The notes under the pieces: model-generated
What the model was told of the DNA's origin: nothing
The model's database searches: none
What the model saw: only the letters and a program-made list of their open reading frames with translations
Made by a program: the position numbers and the translations under genes
Shown: one piece after another, positions 15,880-25,053 of the stretch
Layout of the letters: each line of letters begins with the position of its first letter
Position numbering within the stretch: position 1 is the first letter of the stretch
Source of the DNA: Streptomyces sp. SLBN-118
GTDB taxonomy: Bacteria; Actinomycetota; Actinomycetes; Streptomycetales; Streptomycetaceae
Direction: 5' to 3'
Assembly: GCF_006715635.1 (NCBI RefSeq)
Contig: NZ_VFNP01000001.1
Span: 2,480,001 to 2,544,000, forward strand
DNA: 64,000 nt

Positions 15880-15889
15880 CCTGAGGATT

Positions 15890-15923
15890 CCCGGCCCGGT
15901 AGAGTGGGCGATTCCGGGCCGGG
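15890..15923 (+). terminator. Terminator after the epimerase gene
   Basis: CCCGGCCCGG (15890-15899) pairs exactly with CCGGGCCGGG (15914-15923), 11 bp past the mce stop. TAGAGT in the loop (15900-15905) could also serve as a -10 for the scy promoter. Confidence 0.65.
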
Positions 15924-16045
15924 GCCGGGTCGGGGCCGCGCCGCGTCCCCTCCGTTGATCTGTCACCATTCCCCGGGGGGCCGTTCGCCGGCGAACGGTG
16001 CTCGTACGGAGACAGTTGCGACCAGGGGACGGATGGGACCGCGCA

Positions 16046-19000
16046 GTGCGGGGCTACGAACGCCAGGAGAGCCACCGAGCTGACGACGACCACCTTTCGC
16101 GGTTCGAAGCCGAGATGGACCGGCTGAAGACCGAGCGGGAGAAGGCCGTCCAGCACGCCGAGGACCTCGGCTACCAGGTCGAGGTGTTGCGCGCCAAGCT
16201 CCACGAGGCTCGGCGCGCTCTCGCGTCCCGCCCTGCCTACGACAGCGCCGACATCGGCTACCAGGCGGAGCAGCTGCTCCGTAACGCCCAGATCCAGGCC
16301 GACCAGCTGCGCACGGACGCAGAGCGCGAACTGCGCGAGGCCCGCGCCCAGACCCAGCGCATCCTCCAGGAGCACGCCGAGCACCAGGCCCGTCTCCAGG
16401 CCGAGCTGCACTCCGAGGCGAACCAGCGCCGCCAGCGCCTGGACCAGGAGCTGGCCGAGCGCCGTCAGACCGTCGAGGCGCACGTCAACGAGAACGTCGC
16501 CTGGGCCGAGCAGCTGCGCGCCCGTACCGAGTCCCAGGCCCGCCGGCTGCTCGAGGAGTCCCGCGCCGAGGCAGAGCAGTCGCTTGCCGCGGCCCGCGCC
16601 GAGGCCACCCGGGTCGCCGAGGAGGCCCGCCGGCGGCTCGGCTCCGAGGCAGAGTCGGCCAGGTCCGAAGCGGAAGCGATCCTTCTGCGCGCCCGCAAGG
16701 ACGCCGAACGGCTGCTGAACGCCGCGTCGAACCAGGCTCACGAAGCCACCAGCCATGCCGAACAACTGCGCTCGTCCACCACTGCCGAGTCGGACCAGGC
16801 CCGCCAGCAGGCCGCCGAACTGAGCCGCGCCGCCGAGCAGCGGATCCAGGAGGCGGAGGAGAAGCTGCGCGAGGCCCGCGCGGAGTCCGAGAAGGTGCTG
16901 GCCGAGGCCAAGGACTCGGCGGCCAGGCAACTGGCGTCCGCCGAGTCCGTCCAGGAGCAGCGCACCCGCACCGCCAAGGCGGAGATCGCCCGGCTGGTCG
17001 GTGAGGCCACCACCGAGGCCGAGGCGATCAAGGCCGAGGCCGAGCAGGCGCTCGCGGACGCCCGCGCCGAGGCGGAGAAGCTGCTCGCGTCCGCGGCCGA
17101 GAATGCCAAGACGGTCGCGGCCGAGGACTCTGCCGCGCAGCTCGCCAAGGCGGCCCGAACCGCCGAAGACGTCCTGAACAGGGCCTCCGAGGACGCCAAG
17201 GCCACCACGCGCGCGGCGGGCGAGGAGGCCGAGCGCATCCGCCGCGAGGCCGAGGCCGAGGCGGACCGCCTGCGCGGCGAGGCCGCCGAGCAGGCGGACC
17301 AGCTCAAGGGCGCGGCCAAGGACGACACCAAGGAGTACCGCGCCAAGACCGTCGAACTGCAGGAGGAGGCACGCAGGCTGCGCGGCGAGGCCGAGCAGCT
17401 GCGGGCCGAGGCCGTCGCCGAGGGCGAGCGGATCCGCGGCGAGGCCCGCAAGCAGGCCGTCCAGCAGATCGAGGAGGCGGCCCGCACCGCCGAGGAGCTG
17501 CTGACCAAGGCGCGGGCCGACGCCGACGAGATGCGTTCGGCCGCGACGAACGACAGCCAGCGCGTCCGCACCGAGGCGATCGAGCGCGCCACCACGCTGC
17601 GCAAGCAGGCCGAGGAGACGCTGGAGCGCACCCGCGCCGAGGCGGAGCGGCTGCGCGCCGAGGCCGAGGAGCAGGCGGAGACCGTCAAAGCCGCCGCCGA
17701 CCGGGCCGGGGAGGAGCTGCGCGAGGAGGCGGAGCGCGCTGTCGCGGCCCGCCAGGCCGAGGCCGCGGAGGAGCTGACCCGGCTGCACAGGGAGGCCGAG
17801 TCCCGCCTCACCGCTGCCGAGGAGCATCTGGCCGAGTCCCGCGGCGAGGGCGAGCGGATCCGGCGCGAGGCCGCCGAGGAGACCGAGCGGCTGCGTACGG
17901 AAGCGGCCGAGCGGATCCGTACGCTCCAGGAACAGGCCGAGCAGGAGGCCGAACGGCTGCGCACGGAGGCCGCTGCGGACGCTTCGGCCACCCGCGCAGA
18001 GGCCGAGAACATCGCGGTACGGCTGCGCAGCGATGCCGCAGGCGAGGCCGAGCGCCTCAAGAACGAGGCGCAGGAGAGCGCCGACCGGCTGCGTGCCGAG
18101 GCCGCGGCCGCCGCCGACCGGATCGGCGTCGAGGCCGCCGAGGCGCTGGCCGCCGCCCAGGAGGAGGCGAGCCGCCGGCGCCGGGAGGCCGAGGAGATCC
18201 TCGACTCCGCGCGCGGCGAGGCGAACCAGGAGCGCGAGCTGGCCCGTGAGCAGAGCGAGGAGCTGCTCGCCTCGGCCCGTAAGCGGGTCGAGGAGGCCCA
18301 GACCGAGGCGCACCGCCTCGTCGAGGAGGCCGACCGCCGCGCCACCGAGATGGTCGCCGCGGCCGAGCAGACCGCCCAGCAGGTACGTGACTCCGTCAAC
18401 GGCCTCCAGGAGCAGGCCGAGCAGGAGATCGTCGGCCTGCGCTCGGCGGCCGAGCACGCGGCCGAGCGCACCAGAACCGAGGCGCAGGAGGAGGCGGACC
18501 GGGTCCGCGCCGACGCGTATGCCGAGCGGGAGCGGGCCGCCGAGGACGCGGGCCGGCTGCGGACGAGGGCCCAGGAGGAGACCGAGGCCGCAGGCGCGCT
18601 CGCAGAGCGGACCGTTTCGGAGGCGATCACCGAGTCGGACCGGCTGCGTGCCGACGCCGCCGAGTATGCGCAGCGGATGCGTACGGAGGCGTCGAACGCC
18701 GTGGCATCGGCCGAGCGGGACGCCTCACGCGCCCGTGCCGAGGCCCGTGAGGACGCCAATCGCATCCGCTCCGACGCCGCCGCCCAGGCCGATCTGCTCA
18801 TCGGCGAGGCGGCGAGCGAGAGCGAGCGGCTGCGGACGGAAGCGGCCGAGGCGCTGTCCGGCGCGGAAGCGGCCTCGACCCGGCTGCGAACCGAGGCCGA
18901 GCAGGTCAAGGCGCAGGCCGAGGCCGAGGCCGAGCGGCTGCACGCCGGCATCCGGGCCGACGGCGAGCAGATCCTGGACGAGGCCCGCGAGGCGGCCGAC

Positions 19001-20005
19001 AAGCGCCGCTCCGACGCCGCGGCCCAGGCGGACCAGCTCCTCGCCGAGGCGACCGGGGAGGCGGAGCGGCTGCGTGCCGAGGCCGCCGACACGGTGGGCT
19101 CCGCGCAGCAGGCCGCCGAGCGCATCAAGTCCGAGGCCCAGAAGGTCAAGGCGGATGCCGACCGGGCGGCGGAGCGGATGCGCGCGGAGGCCCGCGAGGA
19201 GGCCGACCGTACGCTCGACGAGGCCCGGGTGGCGGCGGCCAAGCGCCGCGCGGATGCCGCTGAGCAGGCCGACCAGCTCGTCAACAAGGCCCAGGAGGAG
19301 GCGCTGCGCGCGGCCACCGAGGCCGAGGAGCAGGCCGACGCGATGGTGGGCGCGGCCCGCAAGGAGGCCGAGCGGCTGGTCGCCGAGGGGACGGTCGAGG
19401 GCAACACCCTGGTGGAGCAGGCCCGTACGGACGCGGACGAGCTGCTCGTCGGCGCGCGCCGGGACGCCACCGCCATAAGGGAGCGCGGCGAGGAGCTGCG
19501 GGCCCGGGTAGAGGCCGAGATCGAGGAGCTGCACGAGCGCGCCCGCCGGGAGACCTCCGAGCAGATGAAGACGGCCGGCGAGCGCGTCGACCAGCTGGTG
19601 AGGGCCGCGACCAAGCAGCAGGCCGAGGCGGAGGCGAAGGCCAAGGAGCTGCTGGCCGACGCCAATTCGGAGGCGAGCAAGGTCCGGATCGCCGCGGTCA
19701 AGAAGGCCGAGGGCCTGCTCAAGGAGGCGGGCCTGAAGAAGGCCGAGCTGATCCGCGAGGCGGAGCGGATCAAGACGGAGGCGCAGTCCGAGGCCGACCG
19801 TCTGGTGGACGAGGGCAAGCGGGAGCTCGATGTGCTGGTCCGCCGGCGCGAGGACATTCAGGCCGAGATTTCCCGTGTTCAGGATGTTCTTGAGGCGCTG
19901 GAGTCTTTCGAGGCGCCGTCCGGGGGTAGCAAGGAGGGCGGCGGCGTGAAGGCAGGTGCCACAGCTGGGGTTACACGTTCGAGTGGCAAGCCTTCCGAGA
20001 GCTAG
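16046..20005 (+). CDS. scy: Scy-type polarisome coiled-coil protein
   Basis: About 1319 residues from GTG 16046 (MRGYERQES); an earlier in-frame GTG at 15998 is less likely. S. coelicolor Scy, which organises the tip-growth polarisome with DivIVA and FilP, is close to this size. A short N-terminal DivIVA-like segment (LSRFEAEMDRLKTEREKAV) is followed by more than 1100 residues of uninterrupted Ala/Glu/Arg coiled coil, with recurring AEAERLR-type units that form hendecad-like repeats. The C-terminus (RREDIQAEISRVQDVLEAL) resembles the end of FilP. There is no membrane segment. filP follows 114 bp downstream on the same strand. Extreme repetitiveness makes assembly and frame errors worth keeping in mind, but the frame is unbroken. 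Confidence 0.93.
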   Translation: MRGYERQESHRADDDHLSRFEAEMDRLKTEREKAVQHAEDLGYQVEVLRAKLHEARRALASRPAYDSADIGYQAEQLLRNAQIQADQLRTDAERELREARAQTQRILQEHAEHQARLQAELHSEANQRRQRLDQELAERRQTVEAHVNENVAWAEQLRARTESQARRLLEESRAEAEQSLAAARAEATRVAEEARRRLGSEAESARSEAEAILLRARKDAERLLNAASNQAHEATSHAEQLRSSTTAESDQARQQAAELSRAAEQRIQEAEEKLREARAESEKVLAEAKDSAARQLASAESVQEQRTRTAKAEIARLVGEATTEAEAIKAEAEQALADARAEAEKLLASAAENAKTVAAEDSAAQLAKAARTAEDVLNRASEDAKATTRAAGEEAERIRREAEAEADRLRGEAAEQADQLKGAAKDDTKEYRAKTVELQEEARRLRGEAEQLRAEAVAEGERIRGEARKQAVQQIEEAARTAEELLTKARADADEMRSAATNDSQRVRTEAIERATTLRKQAEETLERTRAEAERLRAEAEEQAETVKAAADRAGEELREEAERAVAARQAEAAEELTRLHREAESRLTAAEEHLAESRGEGERIRREAAEETERLRTEAAERIRTLQEQAEQEAERLRTEAAADASATRAEAENIAVRLRSDAAGEAERLKNEAQESADRLRAEAAAAADRIGVEAAEALAAAQEEASRRRREAEEILDSARGEANQERELAREQSEELLASARKRVEEAQTEAHRLVEEADRRATEMVAAAEQTAQQVRDSVNGLQEQAEQEIVGLRSAAEHAAERTRTEAQEEADRVRADAYAERERAAEDAGRLRTRAQEETEAAGALAERTVSEAITESDRLRADAAEYAQRMRTEASNAVASAERDASRARAEAREDANRIRSDAAAQADLLIGEAASESERLRTEAAEALSGAEAASTRLRTEAEQVKAQAEAEAERLHAGIRADGEQILDEAREAADKRRSDAAAQADQLLAEATGEAERLRAEAADTVGSAQQAAERIKSEAQKVKADADRAAERMRAEAREEADRTLDEARVAAAKRRADAAEQADQLVNKAQEEALRAATEAEEQADAMVGAARKEAERLVAEGTVEGNTLVEQARTDADELLVGARRDATAIRERGEELRARVEAEIEELHERARRETSEQMKTAGERVDQLVRAATKQQAEAEAKAKELLADANSEASKVRIAAVKKAEGLLKEAGLKKAELIREAERIKTEAQSEADRLVDEGKRELDVLVRRREDIQAEISRVQDVLEALESFEAPSGGSKEGGGVKAGATAGVTRSSGKPSES

Positions 20006-20119
20006 CCACTCAAAAGGCTGGACATTCTCCAGATCAAACGGGCATCCGCTCGATGACACGCCGCTTTGACCCCTAGGATTCCCCCTAACACCTCACCGGT
20101 CTCATTCGACAGGAACCCC

Positions 20120-21058
20120 ATGAGCGACACTTCCTCCCCCTTCGGCTTCGAGCTCGTGCGGCGTGGTTACGACCGCGGTCAGGTGGATGACCGCATTACC
20201 AAGCTCGTCGCCGACCGTGACAGTGCTCTGGCCCGAATCACCTCTCTGGAAAAGCGCATCGAGGAGCTCCACCTCGAGACGCAGAACGCCCAGGCCCAGG
20301 TCAACGACGCGGAGCCGTCGTACGCCGGTCTCGGTGCGCGCGTCGAGAAGATCCTCCGCCTCGCCGAGGAGGAGGCGAAGGACCTGCGCGAGGAGGCCCG
20401 CCGCGCGGCCGAGCAGCACCGCGAGCTCGCCGAGTCCGCCGCTCAGCAGGTGCGCAACGACGCCGAGTCGTTCGCCGCCGAGCGCAAGGCCAAGGCCGAG
20501 GACGAGGGCGTCCGTATCGTCGAGAAGGCGAAGAGCGAAGCCTCGACGCTGCGCGGTGAAGCGCAGAAGGACGCGCAGTCCAAGCGCGAAGAGGCGGACG
20601 CGCTGTTCGAGGAGACCCGCGCCAAGGCCGCCCAGGCCGCCGCGGACTTCGAGACGAACCTCGCCAAGCGCCGCGAGCAGTCCGAGCGCGACCTGGCTTC
20701 GCGTCAGGCCAAGGCCGAGAAGCGCCTGGCGGAGATCGAGCACCGCGCCGAGCAGCTGCGTCTGGAGGCCGAGAAGCTGCGTACGGACGCGGAGCGCCGG
20801 GCCCGCCAGACGGTGGAGACCGCTCAACGCCAGGCCGAGGACATCGTGGCCGACGCGAACGCCAAGGCCGACCGGATCCGCAGCGAATCGGAGCGCGAGC
20901 TGGCGGCGCTCACCAACCGCCGCGACTCGATCAACGCGCAGCTGACCAACGTCCGCGAGATGCTGGCCACGCTGACCGGTGCGGCCGTCGCCGCGGCCGG
21001 CAGCCCCGCCGACGACGAGCCGATCTCCCGCGGCGTCCCGGCGCAGCAGACCCGCTGA
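20120..21058 (+). CDS. filP: FilP intermediate-filament-like protein
   Basis: 312 residues from ATG 20120, which has AGGAA four bases upstream (an earlier in-frame codon at 20066 lacks a site). The N-terminus FGFELVRRGYDRGQVDDRITKLV is the DivIVA-like head; a coiled-coil rod (about residues 30-265) with EAE/AKAE repeats and a short Ala-rich tail follow. FilP forms networks behind hyphal tips and gives cells rigidity. Its position behind scy is the conserved arrangement in Streptomyces. The rod also shares the ERELAALTNRRDSINAQL ending pattern with Scy, consistent with common ancestry. Confidence 0.93.
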   Translation: MSDTSSPFGFELVRRGYDRGQVDDRITKLVADRDSALARITSLEKRIEELHLETQNAQAQVNDAEPSYAGLGARVEKILRLAEEEAKDLREEARRAAEQHRELAESAAQQVRNDAESFAAERKAKAEDEGVRIVEKAKSEASTLRGEAQKDAQSKREEADALFEETRAKAAQAAADFETNLAKRREQSERDLASRQAKAEKRLAEIEHRAEQLRLEAEKLRTDAERRARQTVETAQRQAEDIVADANAKADRIRSESERELAALTNRRDSINAQLTNVREMLATLTGAAVAAAGSPADDEPISRGVPAQQTR

Positions 21059-21088
21059 GTCCGGCTTCGCCCCTCTGCGGTACGCCTC

Positions 21089-21123
21089 CGAGTGCCCGGC
21101 GCCCTTGCGGCGCCGGGCACTCG
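21089..21123 (+). terminator. Terminator after filP
   Basis: A perfect 15-bp stem: CGAGTGCCCGGCGCC (21089-21103), CTTGC loop, and the matching arm 21109-21123. It lies 30 bp past the filP stop. Confidence 0.85.
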
Positions 21124-21130
21124 CGCGTAT

Positions 21131-21171
21131 CCGCAATTGCGGTGGCGCGGGCCACCACGCACCTTTAGCGT
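21131..21171 (+). promoter_or_regulatory. Leaderless promoter with two palindromes for the ABC gene cluster
   Basis: CCGCAATTGCGG (21131-21142) is a perfect 12-bp palindrome. GGTGGC/GCCACC (21141-21146 and 21151-21156) overlaps it. TAGCGT at 21166-21171 is a -10 only six bases before ATG 21178. Either palindrome could be an operator over the -35 region. Confidence 0.5.
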
Positions 21172-21177
21172 GGCCGC

Positions 21178-22158
21178 ATGATTGAGCTCGAGGGCCTCAC
21201 CAAGCGCTTCGGCAGTCTGACCGCGGTCGATCATCTCTCCTTCACGGTCCGGCCGGGTGTGGTGACGGGCTTCCTCGGCCCGAACGGCGCGGGCAAGTCG
21301 ACGACGATGCGGATGATGCTCGGCCTCGACAACCCGACCAGCGGCACGGTCCGGATCGACGGCAGGCACTACCGCGATCTCCAGGAGCCGCTGAAGTACG
21401 TCGGGGCGCTGCTGGACGCCAAGGCGATGCACGGCGGCCGCAGCGCGTACAACAACCTCCTGTGTCTTGCCCAGTCGAACCGCATCCCCGCATCCCGTGT
21501 CTCCGAGGTTCTGGACACGGTCGGGCTGACCTCGGTGGCGAAGAAGAAGTCCAAGGGCTTCTCGCTCGGTATGGGCCAGCGGCTGGGAATCGCCTCCGCG
21601 CTGCTCGGTGATCCGGAGATCCTGATGTTCGACGAGCCGGTCAATGGCCTGGACCCCGAGGGAATTCACTGGATCCGCAACCTCATGAAGACTCTTGCGT
21701 CAGAAGGACGCACGATCTTCGTCTCCTCGCATCTGATGAGCGAAATGGCGCTCACCGCGGACCACTTGATCGTGATCGGGCAGGGGCGACTTCTGGCCGA
21801 CACGTCGATGGCGGATTTCATCCACCAGAACTCCCGGAGTTATGTACGGCTTCGCTCCCCGCATCAGGAGCGGCTGCGCGATCTGCTGTACGCGTCGGGA
21901 TTCGTCGCCGTCGAGGCGGGCCACGGCGTGCTGGAGGTCGACGGCGCCACCACCGAGCAACTGGGCGAGCTGGCCGCCCGGCATCAGGTTGTTCTCCATG
22001 AGCTGAGCGCCCAACGTGCCTCGCTGGAGGAGGCGTTCATGCAGATGACAGCGGGTTCGGTGGAGTACCACGCGCATTCGGCGCACGATGCGCCGCCCCA
22101 GGAGGAACCACCGGGTCCTCAGTGGGGCCAGAGCTACCAGAGCAGCAAGGGAGCCTGA
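21178..22158 (+). CDS. ABC transporter ATP-binding protein (ABC-2 exporter, cassette 1)
   Basis: 326 residues. Walker A GPNGAGKST (about residues 36-44), signature region FSLGMGQRLGI (a degenerate LSGGQ), Walker B EILMFDEP and switch His SSHLMSEM are intact. A ~100-residue C-terminal extension follows the nucleotide domain, as in drug or lantibiotic exporters of the DrrA/CcmA type. The apparently leaderless start is discussed with the promoter. The permease follows three bases downstream. It is closely similar throughout to the second ATPase at 23863, so the cassettes are duplicates. Confidence 0.93.
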   Translation: MIELEGLTKRFGSLTAVDHLSFTVRPGVVTGFLGPNGAGKSTTMRMMLGLDNPTSGTVRIDGRHYRDLQEPLKYVGALLDAKAMHGGRSAYNNLLCLAQSNRIPASRVSEVLDTVGLTSVAKKKSKGFSLGMGQRLGIASALLGDPEILMFDEPVNGLDPEGIHWIRNLMKTLASEGRTIFVSSHLMSEMALTADHLIVIGQGRLLADTSMADFIHQNSRSYVRLRSPHQERLRDLLYASGFVAVEAGHGVLEVDGATTEQLGELAARHQVVLHELSAQRASLEEAFMQMTAGSVEYHAHSAHDAPPQEEPPGPQWGQSYQSSKGA

Positions 22159-22161
22159 CCC

Positions 22162-22941
22162 ATGGCCTCGGTACCCGCGGTCCTCCAGTCCGAGTGGACC
22201 AAGATCCGTACGGTCTCCTCGACCACCTGGACCCTGGTGAGCGCGTTCGCCGTCACGGTCGCGATGGGCGCGGCGCTCAGCGCGCTGCTGAGGTCGACCT
22301 TCGACGATCTCTCCCGCGAGGAGCAGCTCACCTTCGATCCGACGTTCATCAGCTTCTCCGGGATGATCCTGGGGCAGCTGGCGATGGTGGTCTTCGGGGT
22401 GCTCGTGGTCGGCACGGAGTACAGCTCCGGGATGATCCGCACCTCACTGGCCGCCGTACCGCAGCGCGCCACCTTCCTCTTCAGCAAGATCACGGTGGCG
22501 ACGGCACTGGCGCTGGTGGTCGGCCTGGTGACGAGCTTCCTCTCCTTCTTCCTGGGGCAGGCGCTGCTGGGCGATCACCGTACGACCCTCGGCGCGGAAC
22601 ATGTCCTGCGCGCAGTCGTCGGCGGCGGGCTGTACATGGGCCTCATCGCTCTGTTCTCGATGGGCGTGGCGACGATGCTGCGCAGCTCGATGCTCTCGCT
22701 GGGCATCCTGATGCCGTTCTTCTTCCTGGTCTCGCAGATCCTCGCGTCCGTACCGAAGGCGAAGACGGTCGCCCGCTATTTCCCCGACCAGGCCGGGTCC
22801 AAGATCATGCAGGTGGTCCCGGACGCGATGGGCAGCGACAAGGCTCCCTACGGGCCCTGGGGCGGACTGGGGATCATGGTTCTGTGGGTGATCGCCGCGC
22901 TGATCGGCGGTTATCTGGTGCTCAAGAAGCGAGATGCGTAA
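22162..22941 (+). CDS. ABC-2 type permease (cassette 1)
   Basis: 259 residues with six hydrophobic helices (for example LVSAFAVTVAMGAALSALL, MILGQLAMVVFGVLVVGTEY, ALVVGLVTSFLSFFLGQALL and the last GIMVLWVIAALIGGYLVLKKRDA). The N-terminal LQSEWTKIRTVSSTTW is the standard opening of actinobacterial ABC-2 permeases that pair with CcmA-type ATPases. Its stop overlaps the start of the next gene by eight bases. The substrate is unknown. Confidence 0.92.
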   Translation: MASVPAVLQSEWTKIRTVSSTTWTLVSAFAVTVAMGAALSALLRSTFDDLSREEQLTFDPTFISFSGMILGQLAMVVFGVLVVGTEYSSGMIRTSLAAVPQRATFLFSKITVATALALVVGLVTSFLSFFLGQALLGDHRTTLGAEHVLRAVVGGGLYMGLIALFSMGVATMLRSSMLSLGILMPFFFLVSQILASVPKAKTVARYFPDQAGSKIMQVVPDAMGSDKAPYGPWGGLGIMVLWVIAALIGGYLVLKKRDA

Positions 22942-23866
22942 GGATCGCCCCGCCCCGGCACCGCTCCTGGAACCCCTGAGCTATCCGGGCCGGCCGGTCA
23001 CCGCGCCCTCGCTGCTCCTCGGCGGCGGGCTTCTGCCGCTGTATGTACGCGGGACGCGGCTCGGCGACTGGTACGTCGAGGAGGAGACGCGGCAGCAGAG
23101 CCTGGACGACGCGCTCTGCGACCTCGGCGGGGCGGTGACGGGTCGCCGCACCCCCGTCATCGCGGTCGGCTCCAACGCATCGCCGGAACAGGTCCGGTAC
23201 AAGCTCACACGGCTCGGCGTTCGGTCGATCCTGCCGATGGTGCCCGTGCTGGTGCGCGGCGTCCGTGTCGGCTGCTCGGGACACATCAGTCCGGCCGGCT
23301 ATGTCGCGAGGACGCCGTACGCAGACCGGGACGCGGCCACCGTCCTCGTCGTCTCGTGGCTGGATTCCGCTCAGCTGGAGGCCATCGACAGCACAGAACT
23401 CGCCAACTTCCGGCGGGCGATGCTGCCCGGTGACGTGTTCGAGATGACGATGCCCTCCGGCGAGCGTCTGGACGGCGCGTACCTCTACGTCAGTGCGCAC
23501 GGCGTCCTCCTCGACCCGGACGGCATGCCCCGGCCCTGCGACGGCGACCAGTCCGCACTGCTCGCGGCACTTCTTGGGGCTTCGCCCCGGCTGCGTGAGC
23601 TGCTGGGACCCGACCCGGCGGCCTGGGTGAGGAAGGCGAGAGCCGACCGGGCAGTGCGCGAGGCCGGGACACAGATCTTCGGGGACGAGGGATGGGTACG
23701 GCCGCTGACGGACTTTGTGCCGTGGACGACTCGCTCCCCTCGAAACCATAGCGTTACCGCTTGGCCGGAACCGTCAAGGTCCGGATACCCTCCTAGCTCT
23801 TACGGGGGCGTACGGCCGGAGGGCCTCTGCCCCGACGATCCGAAAGCCGATGGGGCTGCAGAATGA
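22934..23866 (+). CDS. Conserved hypothetical protein between ABC cassettes (GGCT-like?)
   Basis: 310 residues, no membrane segment. ATG 22934 overlaps the permease stop and its own stop overlaps the next ATPase start (ATGA), so it is translationally embedded in the cluster. The stretch VIAVGSNASPEQVRYKL, then GYVARTPYADRD and a Glu-containing IDSTELANFRR, resembles the GSN motif and acidic catalytic site of gamma-glutamylcyclotransferase-fold proteins. That is a weak, by-eye suggestion. The last ~45 residues (after DFVPWTTR) are low in order and may be read-through sequence. Confidence 0.75.
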   Translation: MRKDRPAPAPLLEPLSYPGRPVTAPSLLLGGGLLPLYVRGTRLGDWYVEEETRQQSLDDALCDLGGAVTGRRTPVIAVGSNASPEQVRYKLTRLGVRSILPMVPVLVRGVRVGCSGHISPAGYVARTPYADRDAATVLVVSWLDSAQLEAIDSTELANFRRAMLPGDVFEMTMPSGERLDGAYLYVSAHGVLLDPDGMPRPCDGDQSALLAALLGASPRLRELLGPDPAAWVRKARADRAVREAGTQIFGDEGWVRPLTDFVPWTTRSPRNHSVTAWPEPSRSGYPPSSYGGVRPEGLCPDDPKADGAAE

Positions 23867-25053
23867 TCGAGGCAGTCGGCCTGACCAAGCGCTACGGCGC
23901 CAAGACGGCCGTGTACAACCTTTCCTTCCAGGTGCGGCCCGGCGCCGTCACGGGTTTCCTCGGCCCCAACGGCGCCGGCAAATCGACCACCATGCGGATG
24001 ATCCTCGGGCTCGACCAGCCCACCGAGGGCCAGGTGACGATCGGCGGCCGCCCCTTCAGGCAGCTGCCCAACGCGCCTCGCCAGGTCGGCGCCCTGCTCG
24101 ACGCCAAGGCCGTCCACGGCGGCCGCAGCGCGCGCAACCATCTGCTCTCGCTGGCGCAGCTGTCCGGCATCCCGGCCCGCCGGGTCGACGAGGTGCTCGG
24201 GGTCGTCGGTCTCCAGGACGTCGCCAAGAAGCGCTCCAAGGGCTTCTCCCTCGGTATGGGCCAGCGGCTCGGCATCGCGGCCGCGCTGCTCGGCGACCCG
24301 CAGGTCCTGCTCTTCGACGAGCCGGTCAACGGCCTGGACCCGGAAGGCATCCTCTGGGTCCGCAATCTGATGAAGACACTTGCGTCGGAAGGCCGTACGG
24401 TCTTCGTCTCCTCGCACCTGATGAGCGAAATGGCGCTCACCGCCGACCACTTGATCGTGATCGGGCGCGGGCAGCTGCTCTCGGACATGAGCGTCAAGGA
24501 CTTCATCTCGCACAACTCCGCGGACTTCGCCCGGGTACGTACGCCGCAGACCGAGCCGCAGCAGCGCGAGAAGCTCTCGGCCGCGCTCACCGAGGCGGGC
24601 GGACAGGTCATGCCGGAGCCGGACGGCGCGCTGCGCGTGACCGGACTGCCGCTGCCGAAGATCAGCGATCTCGCGCACTCCGCGGACGTGAGGCTGTGGG
24701 AGCTCTCGCCGCACCAGGCCTCGCTGGAAGAGGCGTACATGCGGATGACGCAGGGCGCGGTCGACTACCGCTCGACGGCTGACCAGAAGTCCGGGCTGAT
24801 GCAGCAGCAGCCGATGGGCTACGGCCCGCCGGTGCCGCAGATCCCCGAGGTGCCTCAGGAGGGCTGGTACGCCCCGCCGCCGCCCCAGCCGGGACAGAAT
24901 CCCTACGCCGCCGCGCCCACGGCTCCCGGTGCGCCCGGCGGTGCGCCGGCTCCCGCCGCCCCGCCCGTCGTACCCCCGGCCTCCCCCAGCCTTCGGCCGG
25001 GGGGACCCCCGCCTCGCTCCGCCGACCTGACCAAGCCCGAGGACGCCCGATGA
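23863..25053 (+). CDS. ABC transporter ATP-binding protein (cassette 2) with Pro-rich tail
   Basis: 396 residues. The nucleotide-binding domain (residues 1-~230) nearly duplicates that at 21178: GPNGAGKST, KGFSLGMGQRLGI, VLLFDEPVNGLDPEG, SSHLMSEMALTADHL. After the usual C-terminal extension comes a ~90-residue Gln/Pro/Ala-rich tail (PPVPQIPEVPQEGWY onward). Within it SPSLRPGGPPPRS is encoded by a dispersed repeat at 24982-25010, so part of the tail is repeat-derived. It overlaps the upstream gene by four bases and the permease downstream by four. Confidence 0.93.
   Translation: MIEAVGLTKRYGAKTAVYNLSFQVRPGAVTGFLGPNGAGKSTTMRMILGLDQPTEGQVTIGGRPFRQLPNAPRQVGALLDAKAVHGGRSARNHLLSLAQLSGIPARRVDEVLGVVGLQDVAKKRSKGFSLGMGQRLGIAAALLGDPQVLLFDEPVNGLDPEGILWVRNLMKTLASEGRTVFVSSHLMSEMALTADHLIVIGRGQLLSDMSVKDFISHNSADFARVRTPQTEPQQREKLSAALTEAGGQVMPEPDGALRVTGLPLPKISDLAHSADVRLWELSPHQASLEEAYMRMTQGAVDYRSTADQKSGLMQQQPMGYGPPVPQIPEVPQEGWYAPPPPQPGQNPYAAAPTAPGAPGGAPAPAAPPVVPPASPSLRPGGPPPRSADLTKPEDAR
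24982..25010. repeat. Dispersed G-run hairpin repeat inside a coding region
   Basis: CTCCCCCAGCC, TTCGG and a GGGGGGACCCCC end. The same element type occurs twice at 38407-38434 and 38471-38498. It is read in frame as part of the ATPase tail. Confidence 0.6.

Noticed and set aside
15857..18457. Very long open frame (866 codons) antisense to scy
   Set aside because: It mirrors the Ala/Glu/Arg repeats of scy as Leu/Gly/Arg-rich sequence, a typical GC-rich shadow with no family resemblance or ribosome site.
16738..19857. 1039-codon Ser/Ala/Arg-rich antisense frame opposite scy
   Set aside because: Another shadow of the coiled-coil repeats; composition has no protein-like pattern.
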